From: Plutella xylostella
Lineage: Eukaryota > Arthropoda > Insecta > Lepidoptera > Plutellidae
Assembly (NCBI RefSeq): GCF_932276165.1
Contig: NC_063984.1
Coordinates: 3,975,501-4,039,500 of the forward strand
Length of the DNA: 64,000 bases
Direction of reading: 5' to 3'
Made by a program: the position numbers and the translations under genes. Under the pieces are notes generated by a model. The model saw only the letters and a list, made by a program, of their open reading frames with translations, had not been told where the DNA came from and did no database searches. Positions 33,466 through 45,000 of the stretch are shown piece after piece; position 1 is the stretch's first letter; each line of letters starts with the position of its first letter.

Positions 33466-36400
33466 TCACATAGCACTATCACCTTGGAAGAAATCTACAT
33501 TCTCCATCCCTTCAGGCATATAACAGAGACCTGACTCGTTTTTATTCCTAGTGTTGTAGCCACGGGCGTAACCTGCAATAAAAGTGGTTATTTATAAAAA
33601 ATAAATTGTGATATTGTATGATAGGCACAGTATAACATAAGCGATCGAACCAAGACGCGGCCTATGGCCTTTCCATAGGCCGCGTCTTGGTTCGATAATC
33701 TACGAGTATCTGTAGTATCTTCGGGGATTTTAAATTATGTGCTAACTATATATACGGTATGTTTAAAAAAGGACAGGTATACAAGCTGTGCCTCGTATCA
33801 TATTCCAGGCTCTATACGACAGCTAGCAATGATGCCAATGCTCTAGTATTTCAGCTATGATCTGCAAAGGAGCACAGCGCGCGTAACGTGATATTTGCTA
33901 TTACATACCTAACTGTTTCATAAGCTTGGTGGGAGCATTCCGTAGATGAAGCGGCACAGAAGGAAGCGGCCCCTTCGCTTCCGCCAGTGATCTCTGACAC
34001 CTCTGCATGGCGTGGTACACCTCGACGCTCTTGGGTGCCCTCGCCAGTCTCACGGCACACTGGGCTAGCAATACGTTGCATTCAGGCATGCCCAGCTGTT
34101 GGCAACCCTGCAACGTTGCTACTGCTTCCACTAGAGCGTTCGGGTCTGCTAAACCTTGAAATTGAAAATAAGACTTGATTGGTAAATAAGTATAGGCTTG
34201 TTTAACTGGTTTGGACGTAGAGTCGGCGCCACAGAAATGTGCTAATCTAAAAGCTAGATACTTTTAGATTGTGTGTAAACTAACATAAGCGCAAATCATT
34301 TTAGGTAATTTGTAAGCGCTACTGTACTAGCCGACAAAGTAGGTACCTACGCCTAGCGAGGATCGACTTGTCTCATAGACGACGTTACGACGTTCATACG
34401 ACACTAAGCCCGTACACAAAACTGCGGACCTGCATGATGCGAGCTATCACACGCTCTTTCCTATGGATCGCATGCTACTAAGAGGCAGACGCTATAACGA
34501 TTCACCGTCGCTTTTGCTTGTTGCAGCCAAAAGAAGCAACATTGTTGCGGCGCTGCACCAATTGTGTCCGCGCCTATACAGTCCAATCCGCACTTCTTAA
34601 CTCACCGATATCCTCAGCCGAGGCCCTCACCAGCCGCCTCGCCACATACAGGGGGTCCTCCCCAGCCGTGCAGCGCGCGCGTGGTCCAGTACAGCGCCGC
34701 GTTGTCGTCGCCCGCGCGGATCGACTTGTCTTATAGAATACGCTGCGACGTGGCGTCGTTTATACGTGACTAAACTGCGGAACAGCTTAAACGATCTCTC
34801 GTATGGATCAGCTATAACGATGCGCCGTCGCGTCCGCTTGTTGCAGCCAGTAGTATCATCCGGGAATCCGCTGCAATATTCTAGCGGCGCTGCACCGATC
34901 GTGTCCCCACCTATACACTCAAATCATCTCAACTCACCGATATCCTCGGCCGAGGCCCTCACCAGCCGCCTCGCCACATACAGGGGGTCCTCCCCGCCGT
35001 AAAGCGCGCGCGTGGTCCAGTACAGCGCCGCGTTGTCGTCGCCGGCGCGGATGGACTTGTGCATGGCCGACACGATGTTGTAGTGTTCCTCGCCGCCCTT
35101 GTCGTACAGCATGTGCGTGCGCTGGACGGGGGAAGGGTTAAATAAAGAAAAATAGAAGGGGGGTTATAGGTTCGATGGGTGTATTTGAAATCTGTGTTTA
35201 AATTGTGTGTTTTGTTCAAGGGGTAACCTTATCCAAACCATTGATTTTCGACAGCTTCGGTTTTTTTTTATAGCTATTGTACCTAGATATCTACACAAAT
35301 CCTTTAACACTAGCCTGCGCTGACCCACAACAAGTCGTCTTTAAGGACAACCATTTACCTCCTCGGCCGAGGGCGCGCGGGACTCCAGCGCTAGATCCAG
35401 GGCACCTAGAGCCACCCGTGCGTCCCCGTCGCATACGTCAGCGAGCCAAGAAGTTCGATGGGTGTATTTCAAGTTGCAGGTTCTTTTCAAAGGCTAACGT
35501 CCAATCCAATGATCTTAGACACTTTTTGGTTTTTTTATAGTTATTGTACCTAGATATCTACAGAAATCCTTTAACACTAGCCTGCGCTGACCCACAACAC
35601 AAGTCGTCTTCAACCATTTAATTATATTGTACTCATTCTAAAGGCTGTGCGATATAGGTACTTTTTGTTTTACTACTACAATTATCACCCTCTATCATAC
35701 CTTAATCCCGTTCTGTATATCCTCAAGCGTCAGCACGGCGGGCCCCTGCCGCCGCAGCTCCTCGGCCGAGGGCTCGCGCGACTCCAGCGCCAGCTCCAGG
35801 GCTCCCAGGGCGACCCGCGCGTCCCCGTCGCATACGTCGGCGAGCCGAGTGTTATAAGTTCGATGGGTGTATTTCAAATCTGTTGTAAAAGTTGCGGGTT
35901 CTTTTCAAGGGCTAACCTTACCCAATCCAGTGATCTTAGACACTTTTTGGGATTTTTTATAGTTATTGTACCTAGATATCTACTCAAATCCTGTAACACT
36001 AGAGCCTGGGCTGACTTACAACAAGTCGTCTTTAAGGACAACCATTTATATTGCACTAATTCTAAATGCCGAGCGATACCTATGATGGTTTTTGACACTC
36101 CTACTATGCTTCTTCTCCCTTCACCGTACCTTAATCCCATTCTGTATATCCTCAAGCGTGAGCACAGCCGGTCCCTGCCGCCGCAGCTCCTCGGCTGAGG
36201 GCTCGCGCGACTCCAGCGCCAGCTCCAGGGCTCCCAGGGCGACCCGCGCGTCCCCGTCGCATACGTCAGCGAGCCGAGTGTTATAAGTTCGATGGGTGTA
36301 TTTCAAATCTGTTGGGTTCTTTTCAACGCTAACCTTACCCAATCCAGTGATCTTAGACACTTTTTGGGAATTTTTATAGTTATTGTATCTACAGAAATCC

Positions 36401-38424
36401 TTTAACACTAGCCTGCGCTGACCCCCAACAAGTCGTCTTCAACCATTTAATTATATTGCACTCATTCTAAATGCTGTGCGATATAGGTGCTTTTTGTTTT
36501 ACTACTACAACTATCACCCTCTATCATACCTTAATCCCATTCTGTATATCCTCAAGCGTCAGCACGGCGGGTCCCTGCCGCCGCAGCTCCTCCTCCGAGG
36601 GCTCGCGCGACTCCAGCGCCAGCTCCAGGGCTCCGAGGGCGACCCGCGCGTCCCCGTCGCATACGTCAGCGAGCCAGCGTAGGGAGGCGCGCTCGACTAT
36701 GCAGCTGGTGGTGGTGGGAAAAAGGTTTAGTTTACAGTTTGTGTAGATACAGAGAGTGCAATGTCTATGTAAAGAGTAAAGATTGAATGCACCCTTTACC
36801 ACAGTTTCAATAATGTAAGTTTTATGTGCTGTTTATATCTTGTATTCTTGTAGTACTAAAAACTAGGCTAGGAAGAAAACCCCGAAAAGGGTAAAAGGCT
36901 ATTACAGTGCATCAGTGCACCTCTCCTGCAAGCAGCAACTCGTGAACTCGTATTGGTTATATAGCAAAATTATTATCAAATACCTATATAAAAAAATAAA
37001 ATATGTAATTACTTAGGAATGTCCTCCTCATTCTCACATTTTCTGGTTGGTCCATCAGCATCTACCAGCATGGCATTCTTTTTGGCCAGAGCTTTCTCCA
37101 GAATGAGGAACACATCGTCAGAACTCAGTTTCTCCAACACGACAACCCTGCAGCGACTCAGCAGGGCATTGTTGAGACTGAAGGAGGGGTTCTCCGTGGT
37201 GGCTCCTATAAGGATGATAGTGCCATTTTCAACATGAGGCAAGAATGTGTCCTGCTGTAATTTATTGAACCTGAAATAGATGATGTTACAAATAACGAGA
37301 TGACAACAAGTGGTGAAAACTCTGTAGGAAACAATAGTTTATAACTGTATGAAACTTTTATAGGGACAGTGGAATTTCAGTAAACAGCTGACAAAGCATT
37401 TTTTATTTATTTATTGATAAGCAATAGTATTACAAATTAGATTATATTAGATTATACAAAAGTAATGTGTCTAAGGTAAGGCCAGTAATAGGTATCCTTA
37501 AGTGTATATAAAAATTCAATGTTAAAGATTTTACCTATGAATCTCATCCATGAACAGGACAGTCTGTCTCTTGAACTGAGCCTCATTCTTGGCAACTTTA
37601 ACAACTTCTTTTACATCATTAATTCCAGCCATAGTAGCTGATAACTTCACAAACCGCAAATTGTTATTTTGCTCCTTGCACATGGCTGAAACCACATTAG
37701 CCAATGAAGTCTGAAAAAATAATCATTTTTATTTTTTATAAATGTAGTAGTTACTTGGGTTTTCCATACTCAGCTATAATTTTACTGTTTAAGAAAGGCA
37801 TTTCAAGTCAAGTACTTTTTTATCATTTACAATATCGTAAATATTTGTGGTTCAAAAATGTGTTAAACCAACCTTGCCACAGCCTGGAGGACCCCATAGA
37901 ATCATATTTGGAACCTTTTTATGTTCTAACATTGACCTTAACATAGACCCAGCCCCAAATGATTCCTTCTGTCCAACTATATCATCCAGACAAATGGGTC
38001 TCATTCTTTCTGCCAGTGGTATACTTTTTGTACTGGTTTGATCAGAATTTGTAAAGCTTGCAGATTGATTCTTTGTAACATTACTGGATGTGGGCTTTAT
38101 GTTAATGACTTTCGATGATTCGGACAGGGTACTAGGATCTCTTTTTTTAGGCTCCTGAAATCATTATTAAAGTTAAAAGGTAGGTCTGTAAAGTACTTTC
38201 ATTTTATGAAGTTTTTAGAGTTTATTACCGACCTTAAATATATTTGCATTAGCATCTTTGGATTTGAATCTCTTTTCCTGAGGTGAGACTGCTTGTAAAT
38301 GTGATCCATCTCGTTTAGAAGATGTTTGTGTATTGAGAAACAAACATTTGTTTACATGTTCTTCCACAAGTTTCGGTGGAAACTGGCGATTACACACTGG
38401 GCATGGAATAGTATCATCAGCCAT
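33466..38424 (-). CDS. WRNIP1: ATPase WRNIP1 (RarA/Mgs1 family)
   Basis: AAA+ ATPase that binds ubiquitinated PCNA and acts at stalled replication forks. Minus-strand exons, 5' to 3': 38424-38233, 38154-37873, 37710-37535, 37270-37013, 36704-36530, 35121-34938, 34154-33909, 33572-33466; phases agree and give 539 residues. The N-terminus holds a UBZ4 zinc finger (PCPVCNRQFPPKLVEEHVNKC). Walker A GPPGCGKT spans the exon 2/3 border (about 152-159), Walker B is VLFMDEIHRFNK, sensor 1 lies in GATTENPSF, and the C-terminal family block includes EEHYNIVSAMHKS, DPLYVARRLVR and PLHLRNAPTKLMK. Introns 5 and 6 contain partial copies of exons 5 and 6. The exon 5 acceptor (CCACCAG|C at 36704) was chosen by phase. 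The gene is divergent to POMT2. Confidence 0.95.
33644..33696. repeat. perfect 24-bp-arm hairpin in WRNIP1 intron 7
   Basis: ATCGAACCAAGACGCGGCCT plus ATGG at 33644-33667 pairs without mismatch with 33673-33696 around a 5-nt loop. Possibly a very short MITE core; no target duplication seen. Confidence 0.9.
34606..34730 (-). repeat. partial copy of WRNIP1 exon 6 with its donor
   Basis: Matches the 3' two-thirds of exon 6 (34938-35121) including the GATATCG|GTGAG donor, with a handful of substitutions. Flanking intron sequence is also shared: 34716-34850 resembles 34362-34520, so a decayed third unit can be traced by GATCGACTTGTCT at about 34361. No acceptor precedes the copy, so it should be spliced out. 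Confidence 0.85.
35359..36275 (-). repeat. three partial copies of WRNIP1 exon 5
   Basis: Copies at 36130-36275 and 35701-35846 repeat the last ~146 bases of exon 5 (from DVCDGDAR to NGIK) with the AAG|GTATG donor; a third, 35359-35448, keeps only the first part. Each is followed upstream (transcript sense) by the same unrelated intron segment (ACACCCATCGAACTT...), not by the exon 5 acceptor. Spacing is about 400-430 bp. Copies differ from the true exon at a few silent and missense sites (for example SAEEL for SEEEL). Confidence 0.92.
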
Positions 38425-39014
38425 ATTGAGGTTCTCATTATTTGTAGCAATTTAGGATAGATTTTTGTAAACTTTGCAACAAATAGGAAACCTAAAAACT
38501 GAAAACTGAAACTGATGAAAAACCGCGAACCGCGATTCGCAAATCTTAAAAAAACACAGAATTATTATTTATCTGTGATGTCATGAACATCATAATAATG
38601 ATGATTAGAAACTCGGCAGAGCAGTAAAAAAACTTACTTTACGGTACTGAAAGGCTGCTAGGACATCTAGGGCTGGTAGCGCAGCGGCAGCGGTAGCATA
38701 AGCTGCTGCTTATAGCTGAGTTTTTGATTCATTGACTGCACTACTGATGCCGCTGCTTGCTGCATGCTGCTTCCCCAGTGTCCACACCATACCCCGTTAT
38801 TATTCTGACCCTTGGAAAATACTACACAGAACACCTTGAGTTTGACAACGTCATTGACGTCGACGAATTTTTCAACAAAAGTCAAAAAAGTTGCAAAACG
38901 CGAAATTGAGGAAAATTCAAAATACCGTTATTGAGCTAAATTAGGTGTTTTTCTTTAGAAAAAGCAGTTGTGAATAATATATAATTATGGTGCATAGCTG
39001 ATACGCATATTTTA
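38425..39014. promoter_or_regulatory. divergent promoter region, WRNIP1/POMT2
   Basis: 590 bp between two start codons on opposite strands. No TATA box stands out. It contains a CTGCTGC/GCAGC-rich segment (38690-38775) with short palindromes. Shared bidirectional regulation is likely from the spacing alone. Confidence 0.5.
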
Positions 39015-42000
39015 ATGATGGAGAACTCTACAGGCATTCGAAAACGGAAAAATAAACATGATAATGAGGCCAAACAAGTAGCTGAGGAATGTAATACAGA
39101 AAAACTACTTCCAAGTTCACTCCGAGAACTGGTAACTTTTTTACTATAATAAGACAATAAATTTGAACAATTCTGCATGAAACGTACTAAGATTTCTTGT
39201 CCTACTTATCTCAGTATGTATTTTCTCTTATAAGAAATTAAAAAAAATTACAGGGTGATGGGGCACCTGCTGAAGGAGAAATTGAGTCAAAACAGGAATG
39301 TAACGGTGGAATAAGCAGTCAAGAAACAAAATTGACTAAAGAAATAGCTCAAGTTAAGAAAAAAGAATTGCCCAGCCTAAAAATCTATTTGGAAATAGAT
39401 CCAATATGGCTAATATTATTATTTTTAGCTCTCTATACTCGGCTTTACAATTTGGAACAGCCCAAGCATATTGTGTAAGTACTTGGCAATTACTCTCATC
39501 CTCCAAAAAAAATATTTTACACTAACCACTTATTTTTAATTATGTTGAATTTTATTTTTATTTGAATTAGTTTGAATTTATTATGGACCAGTAACCCATC
39601 ATACATGCTTTATATTACTTCTCACACAAACCTTCCTTCTGAATTACTTGATTTATACAATAGGGACAACAGCATTATAATTTTGAATATCGAATTGTTA
39701 CAGGTTTGATGAGCTACACTATGGGAGATATGTGTCATTGTACACAAAAGGTGTCTTCTTCTTTGATGCCCACCCTCCTCTGGGCAAACAGCTGCTCTAC
39801 TTAGCTGGACGGGCTGCGGGTTACAATGGCAACTTCACATTTGACAGGATTGGCTCACCATACACTGATGCAGTGCCTGTAAGAGCCTTACGCTTAGTGC
39901 CAGCCATAGCCGGCAGCCTTCTGGTGCCTATGACATATCAGCTTATGTCAGCTTTGTCAGTCTCACAATGGTCAGCTATACTAGCTGCATTGTTGGTGTT
40001 GTTTGGTAAGAATACTTTTAAAACTTTATTTACAGAATTGATATTTTTATAGGTACATTGCAAATTTAAATTTGATGATTAGCTTTATTCATATGCTTGA
40101 TGTCAATATGTTTTTATAAAAAAACACAAATCCTGCAAAGGAGAGGTCTATAGTGAGAAAACATCATATTATTATAGACTAATTAAAAATATATATACTG
40201 CTCATTTTGCTTATTTGCTTCACTTAAAAAAAAACCACTGGGAATTCTCTATAATCCTATAGCCTATGGGGTTAATACAGGGTTTCAGCCCTCTGCATAC
40301 TAAGCTTCATAAAAATCTTTTCTGTACTTTTTATTACATGAAAAGGTAACAAACATTCCTACAAGCTTTCCTTATTATAATTATAGTAGAATTAATAGGA
40401 CCCTCAACTCACACTTTTACGGTTCCTTCTTGCCTTTCGGTCCACCACACCCTTTTTTTAAAGCCGAATTTATCATAATATACCTATTTCGCAGAGAACT
40501 GCTTCCTGGCCCAATCGAGGTTCATGCTGCTGGAGTGCATCCAGCTGCTGTTTGCCCTGGCGGGCATACTCTGCACAGTGCGGAGCACACGGCGGTCCGG
40601 CGCGCTGGCGGCCGCCTGGCTGTGTGTGGGGTCGGTGGCACTCGGGTGCTGCTTCTCGTGAGTACAAGTTATTTATGAAAAGACACATCAAAAAATGAAA
40701 ATAGATATAATGAAATACTTGATATCACGCTGACCCAATAGATTTTTATTTTGCCTGATTTCAAAGGATTCCATCTTCAATGCTTAATAGTTTTTCATGT
40801 CTGGATTATGGACATATTTCTTTGTTCATACTCTACCGCAGCATAAACATGTCTACAAAACACCTAATCCAAATCTCAATTTCATTCCAGAGTAAAATAC
40901 TCCGGCCTATACACCTACTATTTAGCCCTCTTCATAGTCGGGCGTCAAATATGGGACTGGATGGGCCATCCTAACTCAAGCACCTTCAAGCTCACCATGG
41001 CCGCTTTCTGGCGATTTTCAATCATGGTGTTGGTTCCGTTGTCGGTGTATACTGGGGTGTTCTACTGTCACCTGGCGATGCTCCCGAAGGCTGGGCCGCA
41101 CGACAGTGTGATGACGAGCGCGTTCCAGGCGTCGCTGCGCGGCGGGCTGGCCAGCATCACGCGCGGGCAGCCGCTGCATGTGGCGCATGGCTCGCAGATT
41201 ACGCTCAGGTGAATATACTTCAATACCTTTTTAATGATTGGCAGGTTGGGAACAGAGCGCAGAGGTAGTTAGGTTGCTGAAAACATAACCAAAGATGGGG
41301 CTAGTGTAACAGTGATACCTCTCAGACCAATGGAGCATTATATATGTTAAATGATCACCATCTAAAATAGACCAAAGATGTCTTCCTACACCTACAATTT
41401 GGTTCTTTTTAGCTTTGACCGATTATAACATTGGTCTATGCCACATTGCGACATCATGTCACATCTAAATGAATGTGAATTCGAATCACTATATAAAATG
41501 CCCATACTTAATAGATTAAAAATTAATTTACCATCATTACAGACACACGCACGGGCGCACGTGCTGGCTGCACTCACACACGCACGTGTACCCCGTGCGC
41601 TACGCCGACGGCCGCGGCTCCTCGCACCAGCAGCAGGTATTGTACCATTATTCACGTTCTGATATCAAAAGTCATTCAAAGTGGCATCATCATCATTCGC
41701 AGTCCTTAATGTCCTGTTGTAAATGATAAGCCCCGGTTTCAGATAATATTTGCAATGTGCCTATAAAACTCATATTGACAGATAGATAGATAGAATATTC
41801 TTTATTTGTACACACACATAAAATAAACTTACATAACTAAAATACTAACACATATGTACAAAAATGGCGGTCTTATCGCTCATGTCCTGGAAAATTCGTA
41901 CCTCTTTTTTATGATCTTACCCACTCTCGCAATAACACCCCCAGGTGACCTGCTACAGCTTCAAAGACGTGAACAACTGGTGGGTGGTGAAGCGGCCAGA

Positions 42001-45000
42001 GCTCGCGTCGCTGGCCGTGGCGCGACCGCCGGACGCCATCCGCCACGGAGACACGGTGCAGCTGCTGCACGGCATCACGAGCCGCGCGCTCAACTCGCAC
42101 GACGTGGCCGCCGCCGCCTCGCCGCAGTCACAGGTGTGTATAGTGGCGACATCTACATCCGCCACGGAGACACGGTGCAGCTGCTGCACGGCATCACGAG
42201 CCGCGCGCTCAACTCGCACGACGTGGCCGCCGCCGCCTCGCCGCAGTCACAGGTGTGTATAGTGGCGACATCTACATCCGCCACGGAGACACGGTGCAGC
42301 TGCTGCACGGCATCACGAGCCGCGCGCTCAACTCGCACGACGTGGCCGCCGCCGCCTCGCCGCAGTCACAGGTGTGTATAGTGGCGACATCTACATCCGC
42401 CACGGAGACACGGTGCAGCTGCTGCACGGCATCACGAGCCGCGCGCTCAACTCGCACGACGTGGCCGCCGCCGCCTCGCCGCAGTCACAGGTGTGTATAG
42501 TGGCGACATCTACATCCGCCACGGAGACACGGTGCAGCTGCTGCACGGCATCACGAGCCGCGCGCTCAACTCGCACGACGTGGCCGCCGCCGCCTCGCCG
42601 CAGTCACAGGTGTGTATAGTGGCGACATCTACATCCGCCACGGAGACACGGTGCAGCTGCTGCACGGCATCACGAGCCGCGCGCTCAACTCGCACGACGT
42701 GGCCGCCGCCGCCTCGCCGCAGTCACAGGTGTGTATAGTGGCGACATCTACATCCGCCACCACACTCTGTTCTCCAGCTGCAGCTACACGGATTCGTTAT
42801 CGACGTAGATAAACGTCACTATATCATAATTTGCAATAAATACGTTTTAGTGATTATTGGAATGGGCACTAAACGAGTTTAACGACATAACGAGTATAAC
42901 GATAACTCACCCGTGCCGCGGCCGAAGTTCGAATATTGCTATCATATAATTTGTTTGTTAATCTCCACCATGCGCGTATATTACTATCATATATACCTAC
43001 CATACACCAAAGTTCTAAAAGATTGTTGAATACATAAATACATTGTACCTATATAAAAAAAACATAATTTAAAGTACCTACATAGGTTTCCGAATGCACT
43101 TACTTCACACAATAAATCATTAAATAACTTCCTAATAACCCTTCCCAGGAGGTGTCCTGCTACATAGACTACAACGTGTCGATGCCGGCGCAGAACCTGT
43201 GGCGAGTCGACATCGTGAACCGCGAGAGCGACGACGCCACGTGGGACAGCATCCGCTCGCAAGTCAGGCTGATTCATGTGGACTCGGGGTCTGCGCTTAG
43301 GTAGGTACACACACTAATAAGGAACCACGTAACTTCCGTCTGCGCGCTATGCCGCTCGGTTATACTCTTAGTCTATCGTTCATATATGCAACATACACAG
43401 ATGGCTGCCATTATTTGCCTCTGTGAGTAACGTGATGAGGTAAAGAAGAAACGATGGTACTTCAGTGAGTACGTACGGCTACGCTGCCATTTTTTTATGT
43501 ATTCTACTGGCGCGTGGACATCGTGAACCGCGAGAGCGACGGCGCCACGTGGGACAGCATTCGCTCGCAAGTCCGGCTCATACATGTGGACTCAGGGTCT
43601 GCACTTAGGTGCGTTAAAGCCTCGAATTCACTAGGGCACAAGTTCTGAGACTGTTACAGAACATCTACGGTGCGTGTTCTCAGAACATTTTGGTAACATG
43701 TCGTGATAGAAGACAGAAGTCGCGCACGCGTCCACACTCTGCAACAGCAGCGGTCGCTAGACCTAGTAAAAAAATATACTCTATGCGCTAGACTGATGTC
43801 GCAGGAAGTTCTGTCTCGCGAGCCAAAACACGGAACCTGTTCTGCGACACGTAGATGTCGCTGTATAGTCGCGTGCGACGTCGCAGAACAGAGTGCGACG
43901 TCGCGGCGACACGTAGACGACATGTGCCTAGACAGGTTCTGCGACAATTTGTCGCCTAGTGAATACGAGGCTTTATACACATACATAATGGACACAGACT
44001 GGAAGGGAACCACGTAACTTGACGCAGTGAAAACGCCATTATTAAGCACTAATTCGTCTATTGCGGTAAGGACGCGATATTGGAATCCACTCTTATAATG
44101 GACAACATTTCATTTTCTTTACCCTATATTTTTATTAGCTATTCGGAAAGTTTATAGAAAATTAGTAAACCCGTATTTTTTTATTTTGTATATACATTAA
44201 TTTTTGCATGTTATTTTTAACTTTAAAGTTAATTATTTTAAAACCGGAAGTGACGTTACATATTAGGCTCAATTTTTATTTTTGTCTATTGCCTGAGTCT
44301 CGAAAAAAACATAAATGACACTGACAAGTGACATTTAAACTTTGTTTACATGCCAATCAACAAATGGGTCATTTTCAAATGACATTGATATTTCTGATGA
44401 TGGAAAGTAGGTACTTATCATGTAAAAAAATAAGCAGAAGCATTTTTTCAGCTGTGTAGGCGGTGGCATGCTCTGGGACATATTATATAGAGGTCATCTC
44501 TTAATAATAAATAAAAAAAATTGTCAGAAAGTGTCAGAACAGAATTAATGAAAATGACCCAAATAAACAACAACGTCACGATAAAACGTCAACGTTAATC
44601 AAAAAGGAAAGTGACAGTTACTTTGTTTTTAAATCTATGGGCTTTGATCATCAAAATGCATCGCACCTGATGCATGACGTCATCAGCACTTTTTTACTAT
44701 TTTATGATTTTCTCGAAAATGATACATCCAAAAAATACAAAAACATTTTTTTTGTGCCCTTTAGAGCTAAATCTCGAAATGGTTTTCGATTTATAGCAGC
44801 TTTAGTTTTTTGAAATGTTGTCCATTCGTTCATCAATGCAAAATCCGCACTCGCGCACCTACGGCTATCTAGTTGCGCATCTACGGCTGTCTAGCCGTAA
44901 TTAATAATTATATTTATCTCTGAGTAATGTGAAGTGAATAGAATAGATGCCACGTCTGCAAGTATCTTCCCTCTGAGATTTTTTCCGAACTAAATGTTGC

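Noticed and set aside
41854..42812. Series of overlapping 60-175-residue frames on both strands in POMT2 intron 7
   Set aside because: By-products of the 119-bp array; frame rotates with each unit.
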